DNA of 64,000 nucleotides, taken from the NCBI RefSeq assembly GCF_014235185.1, contig NZ_CP060131.1:5339501-5403500 (forward strand). Reading direction: 5' to 3'. The DNA comes from Pseudonocardia petroleophila. Its GTDB lineage: Bacteria > Actinomycetota > Actinomycetes > Mycobacteriales > Pseudonocardiaceae. The notes under the pieces were generated by a model. The model was not told where the DNA came from. It saw nothing but the letters and a program-made list of their open reading frames with translations, and did no database searches. Positions within the stretch are counted from its first letter, which is position 1; each line of letters starts with the position of its first letter. Shown here piece by piece: positions 56,107 to 63,773 of this stretch. The position numbers and the translations under genes are program-made.

Positions 56107-56973
56107 CGGCCGCGGGGCCGGGGCCGCGAACGGCTCCTCCAACCGGTTCTCCACGCTGTTGAACACCACGAAGATGTTCGACCGCGGGTACGGGGTGATG
56201 TTCCCGCCGGAGCCGTGCATGCAGTTGGAGTCGAACAGCGTGGCCGACCCGGCCGCACCGGTGATCATCGCGATCCCGTGCCGGTCGGCAAGAGCGGTGA
56301 GGCTCTCCTGGTCGGGGGTGCCGACCTCCTGCTCCTTGAGCGAGTCCTTGTAGTGGTCGGCGGGGGTCTCCCCCACGCAGGCGACGAACTCCTTGTGCGA
56401 CCCCGGCATGATCATCAGGCAGCCGTTGTGCGCGTAGTTGTCGGTCAGCGAGATCGAGATGCTCACCGCGCGCGGGGAGGGCATGCCGTCCTCGGCGTGC
56501 CAGGTCTCGAAGTCGGAGTGCCAGTAGAACCCGCCGCCGCCGAAGCCGGGCTTGTAGTTGATCCGGCTCTGGTGGACGTAGACCTCGGAGCCGAGGATCT
56601 GCCGGGCCCGGCCGGCCACGCGCTCGTCGGCGATGAGGTCGGCGATCGTGCGGCTCAGCGCGTGCACCTCGAAGACCGAGCGCACCTGCCCGGAGGACTT
56701 CTCGGTGATCGTGCGCTCGTCGGCGTGCACCGCGGGGTCGGTGGCGAGGCGGTCGAGCTCCGCGGAGAACCCGACCACCTCCTCGGGGGTGAGCAGTCCC
56801 GGGACCGATACGAAGCCGTCGCGTTCGTGCGCCGCGAGCTCCTCGGCCGAGAGCAACCCCGGTGCCGTGCTCCACACCGCGGGTTCCGCCCGGTCGATGA
56901 TCACCGGGCGGTCCGCCACCCGCGTGGGGTAGCGGTCGCCGTGGCGTGCCGTCCGTCGGTCCGTGACTGCCAT
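56068..56973 (-). CDS. ectD: ectoine hydroxylase EctD
   Basis: A 301-aa Fe(II)/2-oxoglutarate dioxygenase that makes 5-hydroxyectoine. The iron-binding facial triad is visible: FYWHSDFETWH with His152 and Asp154, and CMHGSGGN with His253. The 2-oxoglutarate Arg is in NITPYPRSNIF (Arg264). The conserved substrate segment FYWHSDFETWHAEDGMP is intact. Length fits EctD (~295-310). Last gene of the ect operon, 3 bp after ectC. It supports synthesis of a thermoprotective compatible solute. Confidence 0.96.
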   Translation of the reverse strand: MAVTDRRTARHGDRYPTRVADRPVIIDRAEPAVWSTAPGLLSAEELAAHERDGFVSVPGLLTPEEVVGFSAELDRLATDPAVHADERTITEKSSGQVRSVFEVHALSRTIADLIADERVAGRARQILGSEVYVHQSRINYKPGFGGGGFYWHSDFETWHAEDGMPSPRAVSISISLTDNYAHNGCLMIMPGSHKEFVACVGETPADHYKDSLKEQEVGTPDQESLTALADRHGIAMITGAAGSATLFDSNCMHGSGGNITPYPRSNIFVVFNSVENRLEEPFAAPAPRPSHVAARRFSPVA

Positions 56974-56976
56974 GCC

Positions 56977-57387
56977 CTACGAAGCCTCCTTCTCCTCCTC
57001 GTCCACCGTGATCAGCGGGTACACGCCGTTCTCGTCGTGCACCTCGCGACCGGTGACGGGAGGGTTGAACACGCACACCGTCCGCATCTGCGTGCGCGGA
57101 CGCAGCTGGTGGCGCTCGTTTCCGTTCAGGACGTAGATCGACCCGGGCGCGAGCGCGTAGGTCGTGTCGTTGTCCTTGTCGTACAGCTCGCCCTCACCCT
57201 CGGTGATGAAGACGGCCTCGATGTGGTTCGCGTACCAGAAGTCGTTGACGGTGCCGGCCTTGAGCACCGTCTCGTGCACCGAGAACCCGACGCGGTCGCC
57301 GCCGAGGACGATGCGCTTGCTGCGCCAGTTCTCGGTCTTGACGTCGCGTTCGGTGTCGGTGATCTCGTCGAGCGTGCGGACGATCAT
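56977..57387 (-). CDS. ectC: L-ectoine synthase EctC
   Basis: A 136-aa cupin that cyclises N-gamma-acetyl-L-2,4-diaminobutyrate to ectoine. MIVRTLDEITDTERDVKTENWRSKRIVL at the N-terminus, and the metal/active-site strand HIEAVFITEGEGELYD (~55-70), are conserved; LAPGSIYVLNGNERHQLRP also carries active-site residues. The start codon directly abuts the ectB stop, indicating tight coupling. It is a normal length for the family. Confidence 0.97.
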   Translation of the reverse strand: MIVRTLDEITDTERDVKTENWRSKRIVLGGDRVGFSVHETVLKAGTVNDFWYANHIEAVFITEGEGELYDKDNDTTYALAPGSIYVLNGNERHQLRPRTQMRTVCVFNPPVTGREVHDENGVYPLITVDEEEKEAS

Positions 57388-58650
57388 CTACTGGGACATC
57401 CCTTCGGTGACGGCGGCCACGGACTCCGCGACGATGGCGAGACCCTCGTCGAGCTCGGCATCGGTGATGGTCAGGGCCGGGAGGATCTTCATGACCTCGT
57501 CGGACGGGCCCGAGGTCTCCATGAGCAGTCCCCGTTCGAACGCCGCGGCACACGCCTTCGCCGCGAGCTCCGGCTGCCCGAACTGCAGACCGCGCGCCAA
57601 CCCACGACCCTTCGGGGTCAGCTCCACGGTCTGCGAACGCGCCGCGATCTCGGAGAACGCCTCGTGCACCCGCTCCCCCTTCGCGATCGTCGACCGCTCC
57701 AGCGCGTCGTCGGACCAGAACTCCTTGATCGCCGCCGTCGCGGTGACGAACGCGGGGTTGTTGCCGCGGAAGGTGCCGTTGTGCTCGCCGGGACCCCACA
57801 CGTCGTGCTCCGGCTTGATCAGCGTCAGCGCCATCGGCAACCCGTAACCGCTGATCGACTTGGAGATGCACACGATGTCGGGCTGGATACCCGCGATCTC
57901 GAAGGAGAAGAACGGGCCGGTGCGGCCGATGCCCATCTGCACGTCGTCGACGATCAGCAGGATGCCGTTGCGCTTGCACAACGCGTCCAGGCCCTGCAAC
58001 CACTCCACCCGCGCCGGGTTGATCCCGCCCTCGCCCTGCACCGTCTCCACGATCACCGCAGCCGGCTCGTTCAACCCCGAACCGGAGTCCTGCAGCAGCT
58101 TCTCCATCCACAGGAAGTCCGGCTGCGTACCGTCGAAGTAGTTGTCGAACGGCATCGGCGTGGCATGCACCAGCGGAATGCCGGCCCCGCCGCGCTTCAT
58201 CGAGTTACCCGTCACCGACAACGCACCCAGCGTCATCCCGTGGAACGCGTTCGTGAAATTGATCATGGCCTCTTTGCCGCTGATCTTCCGCGCCAGCTTC
58301 AACGCCGACTCCACCGTGTTCGCACCCGTCGGACCGGGGAACTGCACCTTGTAGTCCAACCCACGCGGCTTGAGGATCCCGTCCTCGAACGCGTGCAGGA
58401 ACTCACCCTTGGCCGTGGTGTACATGTCCAGCCCGTGGGTGATCCCGTCCCGGGCCAGGTACTCCAACAACGGCTTCTTCAACGCCGGCGGGTTGTGCCC
58501 GTAGTTCAACGCCCCCGCCCCGGCGAAGAAGTCCAGATAGGTGTTCCCGTCGACATCGGTGAGGCGCGAACCGACCGCGGTGTCGAACACGACCGGCCAG
58601 TTCCGGCAGTAGCTGCGGACCTCGGACTCCAGGTCTTCGAACACGGTCAT
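57388..58650 (-). CDS. ectB: diaminobutyrate-2-oxoglutarate transaminase EctB
   Basis: A 420-aa PLP fold-type I aminotransferase that converts aspartate semialdehyde to L-2,4-diaminobutyrate. FFAGAGALNYGHNPP, FPGPTGANTVESALKLARK (PLP phosphate loop), VIVETVQGEGGINPA, LLIVDDVQMGIGRTG, and the Schiff-base lysine in ISKSISGYG (Lys264) are all present. AGGAGG lies ~12 nt before the ATG. It is the first gene of this ect operon; the acetyltransferase EctA, which normally precedes it, is not encoded upstream. Confidence 0.96.
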   Translation of the reverse strand: MTVFEDLESEVRSYCRNWPVVFDTAVGSRLTDVDGNTYLDFFAGAGALNYGHNPPALKKPLLEYLARDGITHGLDMYTTAKGEFLHAFEDGILKPRGLDYKVQFPGPTGANTVESALKLARKISGKEAMINFTNAFHGMTLGALSVTGNSMKRGGAGIPLVHATPMPFDNYFDGTQPDFLWMEKLLQDSGSGLNEPAAVIVETVQGEGGINPARVEWLQGLDALCKRNGILLIVDDVQMGIGRTGPFFSFEIAGIQPDIVCISKSISGYGLPMALTLIKPEHDVWGPGEHNGTFRGNNPAFVTATAAIKEFWSDDALERSTIAKGERVHEAFSEIAARSQTVELTPKGRGLARGLQFGQPELAAKACAAAFERGLLMETSGPSDEVMKILPALTITDAELDEGLAIVAESVAAVTEGMSQ

Positions 58651-59092
58651 CGGCTACCCCATCCTCCTACGTCCGTCGCAGGCCGGGCGGACCCCGTGGA
58701 GCGGTCCGGACCGGTGGCCCGGGAGTCCACCGAGGCGGCACGGGGTACCGCATCCGGCCCCTGATCGGTCGCCGACGCTACCCGCCGGATCCGGGCTGCC
58801 CCGGCTTCGTCAGGTCATCGCAAGGTTCGCGACGCGGCCGTCTTGCAATGCCCTGACGGTTCACGACGCCCGGCCCCGGGAGGACCGCCGCCCCGCTAGG
58901 AAGGGATCCGGCGGTCGACGGACGTCCGGCCCGAACCGGTCGGCCCGGGCCGGTGCCGGGACCCGAGCGGGCGTCCGCCGACCGTCGTCGGCCTGCGCGT
59001 CCCCGTCCTCCCCGCGACGCGGCGCCCGCGAACGGGCCGCCGCGCGGTCCGCCCCGGTTCCCGCGGGCGGGGCGGGGCGGGACACTGCCGGG
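58651..59092. other. divergent regulatory interval with long inverted repeat, no ectA
   Basis: This 442-bp stretch separates ectB from the rightward hydratase gene and has room for no acetyltransferase. CGTCAGGTCATCGCAAG (58808-58824) and CTTGCAATGCCCTGACG (58842-58858) are inverted copies matching at 15 of 17 positions, 17 bp apart. They are a candidate operator pair or hairpin. TAGCGT at 58780-58775 is a possible -10 for ectB. Confidence 0.55.
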
Positions 59093-59857
59093 ATGGATCC
59101 CGATCTCGCGCACCGGCACGCGCAACGGCTGCACCGGGCGCACCGCGCGGGCGAGGTGCTCGACGCGGCGGCCCACGACGTCGCCGCCACCATGGCCGAG
59201 GCCTACGCCGTGCAGGACCGGCTGACCGACCTGCGGCTGGCCGACGGCCGGCGCCTGGTCGGCCACAAGCTCGGGTACACCTCCGCGGCGATGCGCGAGC
59301 AGATGGGCGTGGCCGAGCCGAACCACGGCCCCCTGTTCGACGACATGCTGCTCCCCGGGGTGGCCACCGGGTTCGTCCAGCCCCGCGTCGAACCGGAGAT
59401 CGGGGTGGTGCTGGGTCGGGACCTGCACGGCGACGACCTGGACCTCGATCAGGTCGCCGCGGCGGTCGCCGAGGTGCGCCCCAGCCTGGAGGTCGTCGAC
59501 TCGGTGTGGGCCGACTACCGCTTCACCGTCGAGCAGAACACCGCCGACGGGTCGTCGGCCGCCGGCGTCGTCCTCGGCCCGCCGCTGGACGTCGACCCGC
59601 TCGGGTGCCACCGCACGTCGGTCCGGCTGCTGCACGACGGCGTCGAGGTGGCCACGGCCACCGGGGCGGCGGCCGGCGGCCACCCGCTCGCCGGGGTCGC
59701 GTGGCTCTGCGCCCGGCTGGCGCAGGCCGGGCGCGGGCTGGCGGCCGGTCAGCTGGTGATCACCGGAGGCCTCACCGCCGCGGTGCCGCTGCGCGTCGGC
59801 GGCACCGTCGAGGCGGTCTTCGACGGGCGGACGGCGGTGCGGGTCACGCGGGACTGA
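59093..59857 (+). CDS. 2-keto-4-pentenoate hydratase/oxalocrotonate decarboxylase family protein
   Basis: A 254-aa FAH-superfamily enzyme. It reads VGHKLGYTSAAMREQMGVAEPNHGPLFDDMLL, VEPEIGVVLGRDL with metal-binding Glu residues, VAEVRPSLEVVDSVW, and AGVVLGPPLDVDPLGC. It would hydrate 2-hydroxypenta-2,4-dienoate in catechol meta-cleavage, or decarboxylate 4-oxalocrotonate. No ring-cleavage dioxygenase is in the window. It stands alone, converging on the thiolase operon, so its pathway partner may be beyond the window. Confidence 0.88.
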   Translation: MDPDLAHRHAQRLHRAHRAGEVLDAAAHDVAATMAEAYAVQDRLTDLRLADGRRLVGHKLGYTSAAMREQMGVAEPNHGPLFDDMLLPGVATGFVQPRVEPEIGVVLGRDLHGDDLDLDQVAAAVAEVRPSLEVVDSVWADYRFTVEQNTADGSSAAGVVLGPPLDVDPLGCHRTSVRLLHDGVEVATATGAAAGGHPLAGVAWLCARLAQAGRGLAAGQLVITGGLTAAVPLRVGGTVEAVFDGRTAVRVTRD

Positions 59858-60006
59858 CGCGGGCCGATCGATCGTGACCCCGCGGTGCGTCCGCAGCTCG
59901 GAGGGGGCGCGGCCGCTGGGCTGCGCGACCCGGTGGCCCGGCCCCCGCCCGAGGCGCTGCTGGTGGCGGCGCACGCCCCCGGCGGAGGCCGGGTGCTCGG
60001 CGGTGC

Positions 60007-61152
60007 TCAGTCCTCCGCGGTGAGGATGTGGATCGAGCAGGCGCCGTTGTCGACGCCGTAGATGCCGCCCCCGGTGGTGTGGGCCAGTGCCACCTCCGCA
60101 CCCGGAACCTGCAGCGCGCCCGCAGCCCCGGTCAGCTGCCAGTGGCACTCCGCGAGCTGGCTGGCACCGGTGGCACCCACCGGGTGGCCACGGGAGAGGA
60201 GCCCACCGCTGGGGCTGACGGCGACCCGCCCGTCGCGGTGGAACTCGCCGCCGGCGACAGCCTTGTGGGCCGTGCCCCGGTCGGCGAGGCCGAGAGCCTC
60301 GGCGTGCAGGAGCTCGGCGATGGCGAAGGCGTCGTGCAGCTCGACGAGGTCCAGATCGGCCGGGCCCAGCCCGGCCATCCCGTAGGCCGCCCTGGCGGAG
60401 CGCTCGGTGATGTCCGGCCAGGTCATGTCCCGGAACGAGGTGTGGAACCGCCCGGACCGGATCACGCTGGCCCGGATGCGGGTGCGCGGCGTCCCCAGCT
60501 CGCGGGCGAACCCGTCGCTGGTGAGCAGGACGGCGGCGGCACCGTCGGTGTTGGGGCAGCAGTGCATGAGCTGCAGCGGATCGGCCACCGGGCGGGACGC
60601 GTCGACCTCCGCGGCGGTCACCTCCTTCCGGAAGTGCGCACGAGGGTTCAGCGCGCCGTTGCCGCGGTTCTTCACCGTGACGGCGGTGAGGTCGGCGACG
60701 GTCGCGGTGGTCTCGTGCAGGTACCGCTGCGCCCGCATCGCGTACGCCGCGGGCATGACCTGGCCCTGCTCGACCTCGATGTCCGCGCTGGTCAGCGGCA
60801 GCGCCCCACTGCCGAACGCGGTCAGGTTCTCCACCCCGGCCACCAGCACGCAGTCGTACACACCGGCGGCGATCGCCTGCCACGCCAGGTGCGCCGCCGC
60901 CCCGCTGCTGGCGCAGGCGTTCTCGACGGAGAACACCGGCGGGCCCGAGACGCCGACCCGCTGCAGCACCCGCTGGGCGATGAGCGACCCGCCGTAGACC
61001 GCGCCGACGAAACCCGCCTCGACCGCGTCGGGGGACAGCCCGGCCCCGCGCAGCAGCTCCGCCGCGGCCGCGGCGCCGAGCTCGGCGGCGGGGCGGCCGG
61101 GCTGCTTGCCGAACGGGACGACCGCGGCCGCGGAGACGTAGACGGGCCTCAT
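60007..61152 (-). CDS. SCPx-type thiolase/acetyl-CoA acetyltransferase
   Basis: A 381-aa thiolase of the lipid-transfer/SCPx subgroup. RPVYVSAAAVVPFG is at the N-terminus, the active-site Cys is in SVENACASSGAAAHLAW (~Cys93), VELHDAFAIAELLHAEALGL carries the catalytic His motif, and GGLLSRGHPVGATGASQLAE is the GHPxGATG loop. The partner DUF35 protein is encoded immediately upstream with ATGA overlap. In sterol side-chain degradation such thiolase/DUF35 pairs carry out retro-aldol or thiolytic steps. Last gene of the catabolic operon. Confidence 0.9.
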   Translation of the reverse strand: MRPVYVSAAAVVPFGKQPGRPAAELGAAAAAELLRGAGLSPDAVEAGFVGAVYGGSLIAQRVLQRVGVSGPPVFSVENACASSGAAAHLAWQAIAAGVYDCVLVAGVENLTAFGSGALPLTSADIEVEQGQVMPAAYAMRAQRYLHETTATVADLTAVTVKNRGNGALNPRAHFRKEVTAAEVDASRPVADPLQLMHCCPNTDGAAAVLLTSDGFARELGTPRTRIRASVIRSGRFHTSFRDMTWPDITERSARAAYGMAGLGPADLDLVELHDAFAIAELLHAEALGLADRGTAHKAVAGGEFHRDGRVAVSPSGGLLSRGHPVGATGASQLAECHWQLTGAAGALQVPGAEVALAHTTGGGIYGVDNGACSIHILTAED

Positions 61153-61601
61153 CGGTCCCCCTCCGGGGTCGTGACGGGACGGACCCGGTAGGACCACAGC
61201 TCGACCCCGCCCACGGTGCCGGTGGGTCCCGCGGTGAGGACCACCGGCGTCCCGGGCGCCAGCGGCGCGGGGTCGGACGGGTCCGTGCTGTCGGTGTGCG
61301 CCGTGTCGGTGTGCGCGAGCAGCCGGACGCCGTCGACGTCGACGTAGGTGAGGACGTACGGCGTCGGGAACCCGGGCGCGCCGATCCGGACGACGGTCGA
61401 GGCGTAGGCGACGCCCTCCGGCCCGGCCTCGACCGGGTCGAGGGCGTCGTGGGCGCAGGCCGAGCAGACCTCGCGCGGAGGGAACCACCGGCCCGCGCAG
61501 CGCGCGCACACGGAGATCGTGAGGACGGGGGTGCCGTCCGGGCGGAGGTCGTCGACGCCGACGAGCCTGCGCTCCGGTCGGCCGGAGGTCTGGGTGGTCA
61601 C
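61149..61601 (-). CDS. DUF35 Zn-ribbon/OB-fold protein
   Basis: A 150-aa acyl-CoA-associated OB-fold protein. The rubredoxin-like zinc ribbon is CARCAGRWFPPREVCSAC (CxxC-x10-CxxC, ~residues 33-50), followed by EGVAYASTVVRIGAPGFPTPYVLTYVDVDGVRLLAHTD, the OB-fold that contacts CoA. It acts as obligate partner of the SCPx-type thiolase downstream. It starts at GTG 61601. A segment of alternating Thr/Asp/Ser (DTAHTDTAHTDSTDPSD-like) inside the OB-fold loop is unusual. Confidence 0.88.
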   Translation of the reverse strand: MTTQTSGRPERRLVGVDDLRPDGTPVLTISVCARCAGRWFPPREVCSACAHDALDPVEAGPEGVAYASTVVRIGAPGFPTPYVLTYVDVDGVRLLAHTDTAHTDSTDPSDPAPLAPGTPVVLTAGPTGTVGGVELWSYRVRPVTTPEGDR

Positions 61602-61672
61602 GAACGGCTCCTGGGCAGGTGGAGGTCTCCGGTCCCCGCGTCCGCGGACACGGGGACCGGAGACGGTGGGGG

Positions 61673-62548
61673 TCATGCGCGGACCGCGGCCACCTGACCC
61701 GACAGGGCGGCCTCGCGCAGGACGGGCAGGACGATCTGCTTGAACCGCGCCGGGTTCTCCGACATCGGGAAGTGGCCGATCCCGGTCATCGGCACGAAGT
61801 GCGAGCCCCGGACCTCGGCGGCGAGCGCTGCGCAGGCCGCAGGCGGCGCCGCCCAGTCGTACTCGGCGCTGAGGACCCAGACGCCGACCCGGTCGGTGTC
61901 GATCTCCCGCGCCGACTCGGTGAGGTCGTGCCCGACCATGTAGTACTCGAGGTCTCCCTTGAACACCGGCGGTGCGCCCTGGCTGTAGACCCAGACGGTC
62001 TCCCGGACGAACTCCTCCGGGCTGTCGGGAGCACAGAGGGTGTGCATGAGGGCGGGCTTGGTGTCGTTGCCGATCTCGGGGTGGTAGAGCCAGGGCAGGA
62101 TCCGCTCCATCCCGTGCGAGTGCAGGGTCGCCTCGATCCCCACCACGGCGCGGTAGCTCCCGGGGTGCCTCAGTGCGAGGTCCGCGGCGAGGTGGCCACC
62201 CATCGAGCAGCCCATGTAGACGGGCCGGTCGAGCTCGAGCGCCTCGACGAACGCGACGTGGAACGCCAGGAGGAACTCCTCGGTGAGCGTGTACTCGGTC
62301 GTCCACCACCGCTCGGAGGTCGGCGGCAGGGACTTGCCGTGGTAGGGCAGGTCCACCGCGATCAGCCGGAAGTCGGCGGTGACGTCCGGGTCCTCCAGCA
62401 GGTGCCGCCACTGCCGGTTGTCGCACCCGGCGGTGTGCTGCAGGACCACCGGGGTCCCGGAGCCCGCCTCCTCGAAGTAGACGCGGTACTCGACGCCCTG
62501 CACCGTGAGGTAGACGTAGCGTCCCGCCACGTCGGCGAACCGGCTCAT
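61673..62548 (-). CDS. alpha/beta-fold hydrolase
   Basis: A 291-aa serine hydrolase. The oxyanion region is VVLQHTAGCDNRQWRHLL, the nucleophile elbow GCSMGGH (Ser ~115), the acid in LSAEYDWAAP (~Asp 235), and the His in GIGHFPMSENP (~265). It probably hydrolyses a CoA thioester or C-C bond intermediate in the operon's pathway, but no substrate can be read from the sequence. Its ATG overlaps the upstream gene stop (ATGA). A 71-bp gap separates it from the DUF35 gene. Confidence 0.88.
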   Translation of the reverse strand: MSRFADVAGRYVYLTVQGVEYRVYFEEAGSGTPVVLQHTAGCDNRQWRHLLEDPDVTADFRLIAVDLPYHGKSLPPTSERWWTTEYTLTEEFLLAFHVAFVEALELDRPVYMGCSMGGHLAADLALRHPGSYRAVVGIEATLHSHGMERILPWLYHPEIGNDTKPALMHTLCAPDSPEEFVRETVWVYSQGAPPVFKGDLEYYMVGHDLTESAREIDTDRVGVWVLSAEYDWAAPPAACAALAAEVRGSHFVPMTGIGHFPMSENPARFKQIVLPVLREAALSGQVAAVRA

Positions 62549-62934
62549 GCCGCGACCTCCTGACGCGCCACGACCTGGGCCAGCACCTCGCGCGTCCGAC
62601 GGATCGCCGGGTAGTACGCCATGATCGTCTTCATGTTCCCCTCGATCCGGAAGCCGTGGTAGAGCATCGCGGCGTAGTAGTCCTGGAAGAACGGCGGTGG
62701 CACGGGGGCCAGCAGGTTCGCCCAGTGCTCGGCGGTCCCCGCGAGCTGGAAGTCCCAGGTGTCGAAGGGGGTGGCGCCCGCGTCGACGGCGGTCACCTCG
62801 CCGTCGGCGAGTCTCACGAGCAGGTTCTGCGACTCCGTGACGATCCGGAACTGGGTGTTCCAGTAGCGCGCCTGGAGCCGGAACTCCGGGTCGGCGTTGA
62901 GCGCGTCGCGGAGGCGATCTTCGTTGATCTCCAT
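62545..62934 (-). CDS. SCP2-like small protein (129 aa)
   Basis: An alpha/beta protein reading EFRLQARYWNTQFRIVTESQNLLVRLADGEVTAVDAGATPFDTWDFQLAGTAEHWANLLAPVPPPFFQDYYAAMLYHGFRIEGNMKTIMAYYPAIRRTREVL. The strand pattern and the final 'G-d-x-k' helix are like SCP2 sterol-carrier domains, which bind acyl chains or sterols. It is coupled to the hydrolase downstream. A lipid-binding helper beside a thiolase and hydratase points to degradation of a lipophilic acyl-CoA. Confidence 0.75.
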   Translation of the reverse strand: MEINEDRLRDALNADPEFRLQARYWNTQFRIVTESQNLLVRLADGEVTAVDAGATPFDTWDFQLAGTAEHWANLLAPVPPPFFQDYYAAMLYHGFRIEGNMKTIMAYYPAIRRTREVLAQVVARQEVAA

Positions 62935-62990
62935 GGTTCCTCTTCGTCGTCGGTCGGCTTCGTGGCGGTCCGGGCGGCGGATGCCGCTCG

Positions 62991-63773
62991 TCAGTCCAGG
63001 GGGCTCGGTTCGTGGGTGCGCGCCGCCGCGATGGAGGAACCCGTGCGGCGGCTCAGCTCCATCGCCTCCTCCCAGGAGGTGTTCACCATCGAGCGGAAGG
63101 CGCGCTTGCCCCAGTCCAGGGTGATCGCGTCGAACGACCCGATGCGCTCGGCGATCTCGAACGCCCGGGGCAGGAGCCGGTCGTCGGGGACGACCTCGTT
63201 GACGATGCCCATGCGCAGGGCCGTCCCGGCGTCCACCCGCTGCGCGAGGAAGATCAGTTGCGCCGCGTGCTTGGGCAGCACCCGGTTGACCAGGGACGGC
63301 CCGGACAGCGCGGCCCACGCACCGAACGCCATCTCCGGGGTGCCGATCGAGGCGGACTCGGCCGCGATCGCCAGCTCGCTGTTGTGGACGAGCGTCGATC
63401 CCCCGCCGAGCGCGTAGCCGTTGACGGCGGCGATGAAGACGGCCGGGTGGTTGCGGATCTCCTCGTTGACCTCGGCCCAGTTCCCGATCGATGAGCTGGC
63501 GCGGCGGACCGGCTCCGTCGGCGGCAGCTCCTCGGTGAGGTCGATGCCGGAGCAGAAGCTCGTGCCGACGCCGGTGACGACCACGGCCTTCTTCTCGTGC
63601 ACCGCGGCCAGCGCCGCGCGGAGCCCGTCCTGCGCGGCCCGGTTCATGGCGTTGCGCTTCTCCGGCCGGTTCAGCGTGATCACGGCCCAGTCGCCGCGGT
63701 CCTCGACCCGGACGAGCTCGTCGTCGGGGGTTCCGGCGGCCTCCCGCGGCTCCCGCGCGGTGCCGGCGGTCAC
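62991..63773 (-). CDS. enoyl-CoA hydratase/isomerase family protein
   Basis: A 260-aa crotonase. WAVITLNRPEKRNAMNRAAQDGL, VVTGVGTSFCSGIDL (oxyanion-hole GxGxxFCsGxD form), IAAVNGYALGGGSTLVHNSELAIAAESASIGTPEMAFG, and KRAFRSMVNTSWEEAMELSR are conserved. It carries a Glu in GTPEMAFG at the position of the second catalytic Glu. The GTG at 63773 overlaps the stop of the CoA-transferase upstream (GTGA). It lies 56 bp before the SCP2-like gene. Confidence 0.9.
   Translation of the reverse strand: MTAGTAREPREAAGTPDDELVRVEDRGDWAVITLNRPEKRNAMNRAAQDGLRAALAAVHEKKAVVVTGVGTSFCSGIDLTEELPPTEPVRRASSSIGNWAEVNEEIRNHPAVFIAAVNGYALGGGSTLVHNSELAIAAESASIGTPEMAFGAWAALSGPSLVNRVLPKHAAQLIFLAQRVDAGTALRMGIVNEVVPDDRLLPRAFEIAERIGSFDAITLDWGKRAFRSMVNTSWEEAMELSRRTGSSIAAARTHEPSPLD

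Noticed and set aside
58778..59193. Leftward frames upstream of ectB that might encode EctA
   Set aside because: Their translations are Arg/Gly-rich, with no GNAT acetyltransferase motif and no resemblance to EctA.
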